Positions 12,322 through 24,400 of a stretch of 64,000 nt of DNA are shown here, piece after piece. How positions within the stretch are numbered: the stretch's first letter is position 1; every line of letters begins with the position of its first letter. The notes below the pieces were generated by a model. That model did no database searches and had not been told where the DNA came from. It was given only the letters and a program-made list of their open reading frames with translations. The translations under genes were made by a program, and so were the position numbers. Source of the DNA: Euclidia mi (lineage: Eukaryota > Arthropoda > Insecta > Lepidoptera > Erebidae); NCBI GenBank assembly GCA_944739405.2, contig OX123192.2:44754486-44818485 (forward strand), read 5' to 3'.

Positions 12322-12473
12322 GTACACAATAGGCCAAACCATGGCCACAGACGGCGGCGTGATCACTCAACTGAACATATCACACTTGAGAATGGACGAC
12401 GGAGGACTCTTCTCTTGCGTCGCGCATCACGGAGACAATGTAGTGGCGCACCATGATAGACTCAATGTTTATG
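12322..12473 (+). CDS. Dscam-like: Dscam-family exon: C-terminal half of Ig5
   Basis: The acceptor is TTTCAG at 12316-12321 and the donor GTGAGG at 12474. The exon starts with the last base of a split codon (phase 2) and ends with the first base of a glycine codon completed by the next exon. It reads YTIGQTM, then NISHLRMDDGGLFSCVAHHG, then DRLNVYG. This is the C-terminal half of an Ig domain: the DDGGxxxC motif holds the second bridge cysteine, and LNVYG is the usual Dscam Ig5/Ig6 linker. NIS is a possible N-glycosylation site. A 392-bp tandem duplication begins inside this exon (see the copy at 12724). The preceding exon must lie upstream of the window or be unrecognised in 1-12321. Confidence 0.9.
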
Positions 12474-15400
12474 GTGAGGTGAACAATTTTATAACTTCAT
12501 TTTATATCAGAGATAATGTAACAGAAGAGTGAGAGAAATTACAAAGAAATAAAGAATTTATAAAACAAGCTAAACATAATAAATATGAAAATGAAATGTT
12601 GAATTAGTAAAATGGCAGCACCTAAGTATCCAACTCAATATGCGCTATATTTGTAGAATCTTGCGCTGGTTTTGTCGCATAGCATGATGTAAATACTTTG
12701 GATAAACATCATGAGGTTAGGTAGGCCAAACGATAGCCCCAGACGGCGGCGTGATCACTCACTTGAACATATCACACCTGAGGGTGGACGACGGAGGAAT
12801 ATTCTCTTGCGTCGCGCACCACGGAGATAATGTTGTGGCGCACCATGATAGGCTCAATGTTTATGGTGAGTTGAAGAATTTCTTAGATTTATAATAAATT
12901 GGAGATTGTGTGACAGGTCAAAGAAATAATAAAGAATTAAAGGCATTTTAAAACAAGAAAATCATAATAAATGAGAAAATAAATTATTGAATAAGTATGA
13001 CTGCAGCAAGCAGGTACCCAGCTGAATATGCGGTAGGTCTCTAAAATCTCGCCTTCGTTTTGACACAAAAAAAGATGATAAACTTGTTGATGTTCAAATT
13101 TTCGTCATGCTTAAAAAGATCTGTGGGAAATATGAAAACCTTTTTCAGTTTTGACAGTTAGTTTTAAACGTTCAAGACATATTGTGTTGAATATTGCTCA
13201 GTTATAACAAAAAATACTAAGAAAGCAACTATGGTGCAGAACTTGGGTATGATGTTATCTAATCGTATAGTGTTGTTTCATTATGAACTAAACTATCTAA
13301 GTGGTCATTGCCTTCCTTCTGGTGATACAATTTGCTAATATCGCCGTCCTAGGGAATATGCAAGCAAATCTGGGCATTGTTGAACAACTACACTGTTAGC
13401 ACGATATTCTTATAGAGTGCGTAACTAAGACGTTCTATTAGAAGTTTATATTTAAACCGCGCTGAGAATAATACTGTGGTCATGAAAATAAGTATTTTTG
13501 TGCCATTTTCTGGATGGACAGTGATCTTTTCGCGTCGTTGATAAATTGACACTGATAAAACTGAGCAAGAGCTTTAACACAAGAGTGTCACAGAATTACA
13601 CCGTGTATTGGATGACACGTTTTTATAACAACACCATCTTTGACGACATTACTTTGCAAGGTTCTAATAACAAGTATAGAGTTTGTGAAGCTGATTTTCG
13701 TATACCCCAATTTTCTACTAACTAAAATAAGCAAAATACAATATTTCTTTGGAATATTTTAGAAACGTAATTCCGTGAATATCATATCAGTATTTCGCAA
13801 AATGTTGTATAGAAATTTCAATTTTAAATAATTCTCTTGTATATAAAAGAGACAATTTTAATCAGGGCCTTATTAGCTGTAGAAAACGTGAGGGTTTCCA
13901 GTCTCATTACTATGATGTCAGGGCTAACGGCTCCTGGCTAATTGGAGAATCCGTACCAAATAACTGGTTTGGCCAAGGCTGTGTTTTATAAACTTCAAGG
14001 GGATTGTATTTATATTTAGAGGCATATTTTCCCCTGGCTTCTTTTGAACAAATTGTAAGCAAAACTTTGCTTTTAAACTGTGTTTTTTAAGCAAAACTAA
14101 TATTATAGATTGAAATTCTTTGTATTAAAAGAGAAATTGGAATAACAATCAACAAAAAAATTCGTAGTAGCACAAAACTCTCGATTTTCGATTAAAATAG
14201 AAAGCTGTAATTTCTAGTACTGTATATGCCTTTAAAGGTAAATCATAATGTATTATTATTTGAATTACACATGACAAGTCAGAAAACATGTCACGTAAAA
14301 TTATCAAAGATGGTTTTGAACTGATTAACTTTTTTACGGTTTTCTGATACAATAAGAGTACTTAAACCGTAATTTATTTCTTACACTGCGGTTCTTTACC
14401 GCAGATATGCGGAGATATTCAAAATTTGAATTAAAACTGGATTCTATACTATTATTCACGCCATAATAAATAATGACGCACCTCAGAAATTTTCATTGCA
14501 TTCTCTCCATACGAACATTTGTCAAGTTTGGTTATATTTCGTAAATTTAATTCAAGAATTGGAAACTAAAGCTTAAAATTATCTAATCTTTGTTATACGC
14601 CTTAGCTTCTAAGCAATAAAATGGCTTACACAATTTATATTTTGTTCTGAAGTTACAATGTTTATTATGCTACCACAGCTTTCTAATTGAAAGTGTAACG
14701 GCTACACACAGGGTGGTTTAAGTGAGTGTTTTAAGTGTGAGGAAACAATAAAGAACAAGGAAACAAGAAAACCTTCATTTAAGAGGTTTCAGTATCTGTA
14801 TAATCTATGTGTGTAAGAACAGACTCTAATAGAAATGAGTTCATCTCAAGAGTATATGAAGTGGATTAAAATTGAAGTGGATTAATTTAATTCGATTCAT
14901 AATATAATTACTTTAGCTTGTCATTTCCGATAGGATAACAGGATCCGTCGAACTCAGTTAGCAAGTAATACCAGTACCAGTGTATCCCAAAATCCCAGAA
15001 ATACCTATTATAATATTCTGCTAAAATAAATCTGAACATTCCTCAAATTTATTCCTTCCTACATTGTATAGAGTATAGAGGAAAATTGAAGCAGATATTT
15101 ATTTAAGATGTCATGGTCTCCAGTTGTAATACATTGTAATACTCTAATAAAAGCGGAACCAATCTTCGTGGAGCATAAAACTGTTAAATAAAATGTATTT
15201 ATTACTGCAGGTCCACCGTACATCCGAGCGCTGCCACCGTTTAAAGTGCAGAGCGGACAAAGTATTACACTAAAGTGCCCTTACTATGGATATCCTGTAA
15301 GGTATGTTTAGATTGCTATCTCGTATATTGCTGTCCATGGACGCTCCAGCTTAGGGCAGCCTGTGCCAAATTCAAGCTTACATTTATTGGAAAAGTAATT

Positions 15401-18400
15401 TTAGTGATATTAGGCAGTAGAGTGCTCTAGTACGCTTAACCGGGTAAAGGACTCAACTCTTACGATTTACTCGCAAGGTAAGTTAAACTATACATTGTAG
15501 ATTCATGTGAGGTAATTTGTATATTCAATTGTTTAGGAGCTTTCAATCAAATAAGGTCACTCGTTTTATGACCAAAGAAAATAAGTGATTTAATTATTTT
15601 GCGCAGAAACAGATTTTCTATATGAGTTTTAAATTGTCCTTCGGGGTACGTATCGTGTACTCTTCGAATAGCTAATGATTTACAAGTGTTGCAAGCATCA
15701 TGATCATGAACTATGTACATGATCAAGATCAGATGGTACATAATTATCCCGAAAGATAATCTTTCAATAAATTAAACTAGAGATTGACTTATTGTGTTAG
15801 ATGACAAATGAAATCACATAAATATTTGTTTAATTGCATTTGCATAGGGTTCCCACCAAGAACTTAGGGTCCCAAGCCAACCTTACCTGCAAGTGGTGCA
15901 CCTGCCGATCAACGGACAAGGCTCTCGCAAACAAAATGTCCCAATAAGCGGCAATAGGCTAGCCACCTATTACGTCGGATCAAAACACTGGCGAAAAGTG
16001 GGCGTTTAATATGCCTCTGCCTACCCCTTCGGGGAAACAGGCGTGAGTCTATGTATGTATGTATGTAATTGCATTTGTAGTATGTTATAAGAAGTTTTAA
16101 TTGATGCCTGTCTCTGTGGTCCAGTGGAGACTGCCTCCGTGGTAAAGTGGATAGCATATAAAATTTAAAGCGTCTTCCTGTTACAGTTAGTAATTTTGAG
16201 CAAAAAATACGAAAAATGTATGTGCCGTGTGGTTGACGGCATAGAATACAAATGTTACCACCCCCTATCTTCCCGTGGGTATCGTAAGAGGCGACTAAGG
16301 GATAACACGATGCAAATACCATCTTTGCGTAGAGACGGAAAACTCGACATCAAACCCTATGCGACTGCCTCGTTGGTCTCGCGGCATAAATGTGCGCGTG
16401 GGATCGGGAGGTCCCTGGTTCGATTCCTGGGTCGGGCAGTGTTATTGGGTTTCCTGTCACGAAATTCTCAGTAGCAGCACGGAGTCTGGAAATCTGCCCG
16501 GTACGGCAATAGGCTCGCCCCTTATTACGTGGGACTAAAGTATATCTGGCGAAAAGTGGGTGTAGAAATACACCTCTGCCTACCCCTTCGGGGATAAAAG
16601 GCGTGACGATATGTATGTATGTATGTAAATTCGAAAAAAAACACGTTTTTTGTATGGGACCCCTCCTTAATATTTTATTTTATTTATTTTTAGTATTTGT
16701 TGTTATAGCGGCAACCAAAATACATAATTTGTGAAAATTTCAGCTTTCTAGCTATCACGGTTTATGAGATACATCCTGGTGACAGACAGACAGACAGACA
16801 GACAGCGGAGGTTTAGTAATAGGGTCCCGGTTTTTACCTTTTAGGTACGGAACCCTAAAAAAAATGATGCTACTACAATCTACGAACATGCAATAATAAT
16901 TGTACTTAAAATCAGACAAATTAGTGCCAATACGAAAATTCAATCTAGATTTTGACACCTATAGATATTGGTCATCTACATAATAATTATGTTATGGTGC
17001 ATACATATCGTAGTTACTTTTTGTTAAGAAATATTTCAAAGTGCATTTCATTAGATTGTTGCCAAAAGTTGTTAAATGTTATCTAATGTGATGTTACTCC
17101 TAAATGTTCCTAATTAGTGCTATGTTGATGCATCATTACAGCTGGCACATTTGCTAAAAGCCTCAAACTTCAATTATATCTTGATTTAAATCAAACAATC
17201 GGATCGGACCTCAACTAGACAAAATTTATATTTGGCAGATAAAATTGGACCTTATGCTTTGTTTGTTGGCTTAAATTGATACTGAGTGATTAAGTGACGT
17301 TTTTAAAGGCTGTTAAATGTGTCAATTGATAGACATTTGTAATATTAATCATAGTTTAGAAACCACTAAGACTAATACCGGATTAAAAAAATTGGGCAAA
17401 TGCGAGTCGGACTCGCGCACGAAGGGTTCCGTACCATCATCTATAAAAGAAAATCACGTTTGTTGTATGTATACTTAAATATTTTTAGGGTTCCGTACCT
17501 AAAAATTAAAAAACCCTTTTATTGGTCCCGTTTTTTACCTTTTAGGTACGGCATCCTAAAAACTTCCAACCGATAATACGTTTTATAATAGGCTGTTTCT
17601 TTTTGTGCCTTCATCTTAGTCTTTATATGCATTGCTGTGATGTATCAATATAGACACGTACCTATAATTTTTATTTGTAAACAAAACACATTTATTTGAA
17701 GCTTGTAATCTACTTCTTAAACGTCGTACAACGTGAGGCGTTTCCTTTTCAAAGACCATGCTAAATTAGAGCGTTACCTTGGCATTTCTTATACTTTATA
17801 AACATAAATATATAAAATTAAATATACAAAATTTATTTCATCAGCAATATTTCATTGGGTTCTTTAACTATAAACTTTTTACTACACTAAATTTGGCAAC
17901 ATTTTCAATTGAAGTCAATTAGTATATCAAACGTCCTCCAATAGATAGATAGATAGATAGAGAATTCTTTATTGTACACCAGTTATTATACACATGCTAC
18001 ATGATACAATAATTTTACAAATGTACAATAGGCGGCCTTATCGCTAAAAGCGATTTCTTCCAGGCAACCTTGGAATGGACTAGAAAAGATCAGAGAAACA
18101 AAAACAGTGGTGTAGTCATAGTATGTAGTAAAGTTATCCGTATTAGATATATACATAAGTACATAAATACATCAATGCATCAATACATAAATACATGAAT
18201 ACATAAAGACATACATACATACATAAATACATAGATACATTAATATATATATACATAAATAAATATAATATACATATTATAGCCATACAAAATACATAAG
18301 AACATTGAACGAAATAGAATATTAAAAAAAATCAGTTACAAAGCCAAGTAATGCTGTTTTAATGCATTTTTTAATATGCCAAGCGAGTTTGCTTGCCTAA

Positions 18401-21400
18401 TTTTTATTGGCAACGCGTTCCACAAGCGTACTGCTTGCACAGTAAAGGATTTGTCATAGAAATTTGTGAAATGTGTTGGCATCTACAGTCTCAGATCCTT
18501 AGACGACCTCAGAAACTTTGCATATTGTGTGTCATGAAGGAACTTAAAACGTTCTTTGAGATACGAAGAGGTGTCTGAGTTGAATAGGATATTATACAGT
18601 AATGTAGGAATGTGAGTATTCCTGCGAAGACGAATTGGGAGCCACTTGAGCTTGCTACGAAATTCTGATACATGATCATATTTGCGTAAACCAAATATGA
18701 ATCTAATACAAAAGTTTTGGAGACGCTCAAGTTTATCAAGTTGCTCCTCAGTGAGGTCAAGATTGCTGACATCAGCATAATCGAGTACTGGGAGAAGTAA
18801 TGACTGTGCAAGCGCAATTTTAGTGGCCCTTGGGAGAAAATTCCGCTGCCTACGCAACGAGCCTGCTGACGCGAATAGTTTTCGACTAGTTTCCTGGATT
18901 TGATACCCCCAGGATAAAGTTTTATCCATGATTAACCCCAAATTTTTCACACGATCAGTAAAAGGTAATACGTTCCCGTCGAATTGAATATCAGGCAGCA
19001 TTGACCAATTTACCTTAGAGATCATCCTTTGACTGCCAATAAGAATAATTTGCGTTTTAGTTGGATTAATCTTTCATCATCATCAGCCTGCCGTAGTCCA
19101 CTGCTGGATATAGGCCTCTCCAATGGCACGCCACTGAGCCCGATTTTCGGCTCTTCGTGTCCAGCCGCTGCCAGCCACTTTGCGTATATCGTCACTCCAC
19201 CTAGCCGGAGGGCGTCCTACGTTTGCCAAGGCGCGGTCTCTACTCTAGAACACGGCTACTCCATCGGTTATCGGTTCTGCGACAGATGTGACCAGCCCAC
19301 TGCCACTTCAACGTGCTAATTCCCTGAGCTATGTCGATTACCTTGATTCTCTGTCGGATCACTTCATTACGAATTTGATCCTTCAGAGGAACTCCGAGCA
19401 TAGCCCTCTCCATAGCTTGCTGAGCGACCTTAAATTGGTGGACTAGTCACACCGTCAGTGTCCACGTCTCGGCACCGTAAGTCATAACGGGTAGGACGCA
19501 CTCATTGAAGACTTTTGTCTTAAGGCTTTGCGGTAGGGATGACGAAAAGACTCGACAGAGTTTCCTATATGCCGCCCAGCCAAGCTGTATTCTTCTGCAA
19601 GCCTCCCTCTCGAAGTTGTGTCTACCCAACTGCAAGGTTTGCCCAAGGTAGACGTACTCCTGAACAACTTCGAGAGGGACCCCGTTTAGGATAATTGGTT
19701 CCGGAGAGACATGTTCATTGAACATTATTTTGGTTTTATCCAAGTTCATCCGGAGACCGATGCGAGCAGAAGAATCAGCTAGGCTGCTCAGCATATACTG
19801 CAAGTCTTGCACGGTTTCAGCCACGATAACGATATCGTCTGCAAATCTTAAGTGTGAGAGGTACTCGCCGATTATGTTAATACCGCGTCCTTTCCAGTGC
19901 AGCGTCTTGAACATATCCTCCATTGCATTTGTGAAAAATTGGGGGAGATAACATCGCCTTGTCTCACACCTCGATGCAGGTGGATAGGTTGAGACTGCTG
20001 GTTCTGTACTTGGACGGTCATAGTCGCGGCGGCATACAGACCTCTCAGCACTTGGACGTACCGTCAATCGATTTGGCACCGTTGCAAAGACTCCAGAACA
20101 GACCAGGTTTCGATGGAGTCAAAGGCCTTCTCATAGTCCACAAACGCTAAGCACAGGGGCTGAATATACTCCTCTGTCTTCTGTATAATCTGCCGCACTG
20201 TGTGGATGTGGTCTATGGTGCCATACCCTCCTCGAAAACCGGCCTGTTCGGGCGGCTGAAACTCGTCGAGTCTACGCGCGAGACGGTTCGTGATGACCCT
20301 GGAAAACAGCTTATAGACGTGGCTCAAGAGCGAGATCGGTCGATAGTTCTTCAACATAGTTTTGTCTCCCTTTTTGAAGAACAAAACGACTATGCTCTTG
20401 CTCCACGCCCTTGGAGTTCTCCCCGAGAACAGGACAGAATTAAATATGCGTTGGAGCTGCACCAGCTTTTAGCAGCTCCGTCGTAATTCAATCTTCCCCG
20501 GGGGCTCTTCCATTTTTAAGCTGCCTCAGGGCCACCACGATTTCATCTTGGCTGACTTCTGGCAACTCTTTAGTGAAGTGGCGGGTTAAAGTGGCTCTTG
20601 GATTCTCGGAGTCGGGTTGGGGACGGGACGCTTTCGAGGTGTAGAGGTTGCCGTAGAAGCTCTGAACCTCAGCAAGAATCTCTGGTCTAGAAGTGGCGAC
20701 TTTCCCGTCTGACGTGGTCAGCTTCGTCAGATGACTTCGACCTAAATGCTGAGTAAAAACTTTCGACCCCCGATTTCACTCGATCGCATCTTGTATAGAG
20801 CGTGTATTGGAGCTACGGAGGTCGCGTCTTACCAGCTTGAAGATCTTTTTATTTAGATCTGACGAAGTGCCTGCCGGGTTTTCTCGTCGCATCTCTATGA
20901 GCTGCAGAGATTCTCACGAAAGTTGAGATCTTCTGCCGGTGCTGCATCTTAAAGAGTTTTGTCCCCTCATCCCAAAGGATTTCCACCACTTTATCGAGTT
21001 CCTGGTCCATATCTGCGTCTATTGCGGTTTCCAAGGCAGCGAACCGGTTTTCCAGTTTTAGCTGGAATGTTTCAGATCCAACCACGGATTGGAGGAAATT
21101 TGGCCGGAGCGTAGACTTCAAAAGGCGAACGCGTTCAAGCTTATAATCGATATTCAGAGTGCCTCGTACAAGTCGGTGATCACTTCCGGTGTTGAACCTA
21201 GTGATCACGGAGACATCCCTAAATATTCGCCTTTTGTCCGCCATAATGAAGTCAATGTCATTTTTTGTCACAGTGTCGGGGCTTCACCACGTCCACTTTC
21301 TTTGAGGCTGCTTCTTAAAGAATGAGTTCATTAAGAACAGCCCCTCCTTTTCTAAGAAGTTGACGAGCATCTGCCCCCTATGATTTCTCCTACCAATCCG

Positions 21401-24400
21401 TGTGGTCCTACTACCGATTCGCCGCAAGTATGTACTCCCACTTTGGCGTTGAAGTCCCCCATGACAACATTAAAGTGGGCCTTTTCGGTGTTGTGTAAGG
21501 CCCTGGAAATGTCTTCGTACATTTCTTCTACTTCATCATCCGAGTATGCCGATGTCGGTGCATACACTTGGATAACCTTGAGAGTATATCTCTTGGTGAG
21601 TCTGATCACAAGGTATGCTACCCTTGTCGACACACTGGAGATTTCTAAAATGTTGTCAGAGAGGACCTTATGGACCAGGAACCCAACCCCGCCTTGGGAT
21701 GGCTGGTCTCCCCCCCTGAAGTACATAAGATGGCCTGAATCTAGGGTAACGGTATCCTCTCCCTCTCTCCGGACCTCGCATAATCCCAAAACATGCCACC
21801 TTATGTACTTCAGTTCCTCTTCGAGTTGTGCCAGATGTTTGTCGAGCCGTAGCGTGCGTCCGTTATACGTAGCCATGGTCAGTCGGTGTTGGCAGCCTAC
21901 CGTAACCCGGGGATTTTTCGCACCCCCTGCCCCGCCGTTACCTTGTCCGCCGCCTTGGCTAGGAATAGCGGGGCGACCGGGAACTGGGGGCCGTTGCGTA
22001 AGCGTGTGTGCCATTGAGGTTTTGCCCGTAATTACCACGCTTGGCATGCGTTTTGGTGATCGCAGGGCGTAGCTTCTCGCACCGGTGACGCTGCTGCCCG
22101 TCACCGATCTATTATTTTTAGCTACGCCTATCTGCAACGGTTATACCGCCGTTAGTCGGTCGCTAGAGCCTCGTTCGCTGGTCGGCAGGATGCACCACGG
22201 GCAGGTGAGGTTGGCTGGGAGCTCTAAGTTGTTATTTAAGTTTAAGTTGGATTAATCTTTAGCCCATACTTTTTACCCCACTCACAGATTTGCGCTAAAT
22301 CCGAGTTTATAGCAGAAAATACATCTGCTATTGATTCTAGTGGTGCCTGCAAGTAAATTTGCGTAAAGGTGGTAGGACGAAATAGTTAAACTGTTGAGAG
22401 ATAGAATTTATAAAAATTGCGAAAAGTAACGGAGAAAAAACGCCACTCTGCGAAACACCGGCAGTCGTATAACACCAAGAAGAGTACGATTCTTCAACGC
22501 GTATACGCTGTCGCCGCCCGAACAGATAACTATGAAACCAGTCAACCACCGTTGGAGATATGTTAATAGAGCGAAGTATGCCAAGCAGGATGTGGAAATC
22601 CACGGTGTAGAAAGCGTTAAAAAAGAAAATGAATAGTAGAGACAGTAGCGTGCGCTTTCCACTATCCATACCCAGTCATATCTCATCAGTAATATGTACC
22701 AGTGCTGTAACAGTACTATGGCCAGGGCAAAAACCTGATTGTAAGGGATTTAGGAGAGCGTTCTTAGTGAGGAATGTGCAAAGTTGTTTATGTATCAGAC
22801 GTTCAAGAACTTTGGAGAGGAATGGCAGAATAGATATAGGGCGGTAATCAGTGAAGGAAGATGGCTTCGGATTCTTCGGGAGAGGAATTATTTGCGCATC
22901 TTTCCACGCAGAGGGAAAGATACCGGTAGTAATAGAATAGTTAAGAATATGGCACAGGATAGTAAAGATTTCATCGAGGATAGGGAGAATCATGTTTCGA
23001 CTTATACAGTCACTACCAACAGCATTGGATGAGATTGAAGTTATGCCCTTTTTAACATCACAACAAGTAAATTGCTCGAAAAAAAAGGAGAGTATCTGGG
23101 AGTTGAAATTTTTGAAAGATCTAGTAAAGTATTTGTTTTAGTGGTCCAGTCAAAATTGGACGATGATGTGAAATGTGCGTTTAGAGAATTTATATCGATG
23201 TCTTTGAGGTGTATTTCATCACGTGACTTGCCGACTCCCAGTTTTTTAAGAAATTTCCAGACTTTAGCTGGATCTTCGTTTTGAACAGAGTTATGGAAAT
23301 GTTGGCGTTGTGCTTTCCTACACCTCTTGTTGCAAAGATTTCTTACATTAACATATTTCTCCGAGTTTATGGAAGTAGGTCGTCGCTTACACCTCGCTTT
23401 GGTCGTAGCTTTTTTGGACAATAAGTTTTTTATATCTTGAGTCAGCCAAGGCGCTGGTAAGTGTTTCAACTTTATGGGACGTATTGGAGCATGTTTATCG
23501 TAGAGCTGTATTATGTTCTCTGTAAATATCAGCAGTTTAGCGTCCACACAGTCTGAGATACGCAGAGGTGACCAATAAATTTTGCGGGCGTCTTCGCAGA
23601 GTAGCGAACGATCCATGTCACTAAAATTGCGTTGCATTATAACTCTCGCTTTTGCTTTGGGGGTGCGTATTCTATAAGAAAGATAGAGCAAGTCATGATA
23701 GGAGAAAGCATCAGCAGAGTATTGACCGTGCCTGTAAACTAGACTAGGGGAAGAAACAAAAATTAGGTTGAGAAGAGAAGGAACAGAATTTGGAAATTGC
23801 TGCGTAGTACTAAGATGCAGAAGAGTTAAATTACTAGATTCTAAAACGCGTTTAAGAGAAGTCGAACGTGTCCTGTCTTAAAATACAGGTATTAAAATCT
23901 CCCATTATGATTGTGTGACTGTAAGAAGGGATCAAGGATTCAAAAAGTTGTTCAAAAGATGAAAAGAAATTAATGTGTGAAGAAGGAGACTAATAGACAC
24001 CTAGAAGGACTTTAGAATGGTTTAGTTCCAATTCTAAAAAGAGATGCTCGCCGGCGTCTAATGTCAGCGGCTGCGCTGAGATGCTTATTATACGAAAAGG
24101 TATTTGTTCACGAAGATATATAGCAACACTGCCACCAGCACGATCCGCCCGATCATTCCTAATTAGATGGAAACCAGGTAAAGAGAAGGAAATAGATGGA
24201 AGGCATGGTTTAAGCCATGACTCCGAAATAAGAATAGCATGTTCTTACAGCCAAAAGTTGTCAGCATATCGGAGAAATGAGCTGGAATACTTTGGGCATT
24301 TATATGGACTACATTAAAGTTCTTTGGTACGTTAAAAGCTGAGCCTGCAGAGTTTCTGTGAGAGAGGGCAAGCATGTGCAACTATCATTAAGGCTAGAAG

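Larger units (their letters stand above)
17938..19074 (-). mobile_element. Jockey-type LINE, 3' part (interrupted by RTE copy B)
   Basis: The 3' tail is (TCTA)n at 17941-17962 with an AATAAAG signal beside it, then a 3' UTR containing an ATAC/ATAA microsatellite (18150-18262) and the C-terminal coding frame 18483-19025. It continues at 22245 after the RTE insertion; the target duplication AGTTGGATTAATCTTT is at 19059-19074 and 22245-22260. Confidence 0.88.
19075..22244 (-). mobile_element. RTE-type LINE (copy B), nearly full length, nested
   Basis: A minus-strand RTE element of about 3.17 kb with a short (GATGAT)n tail at 19075. It is flanked by the 16-bp target duplication AGTTGGATTAATCTTT (19059-19074 and 22245-22260). 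It splits a Jockey-type LINE. Frames are broken several times but all domains are present: endonuclease, then RT. Same family as copy A and a more distant relative of copy C. Confidence 0.92.

Noticed and set aside
16363..16440. tRNA gene
   Set aside because: B box and tRNA-like head are present, but the body continues into a SINE with a simple-repeat tail and there is a second copy at 46756. The same holds for 59600.
17941..18262. CRISPR or satellite array
   Set aside because: Tetranucleotide microsatellites in a LINE 3' UTR, without unique spacers.
21380..22072. 230-codon + frame
   Set aside because: Exact shadow of the RTE endonuclease frame on the minus strand, which carries the catalytic motifs.
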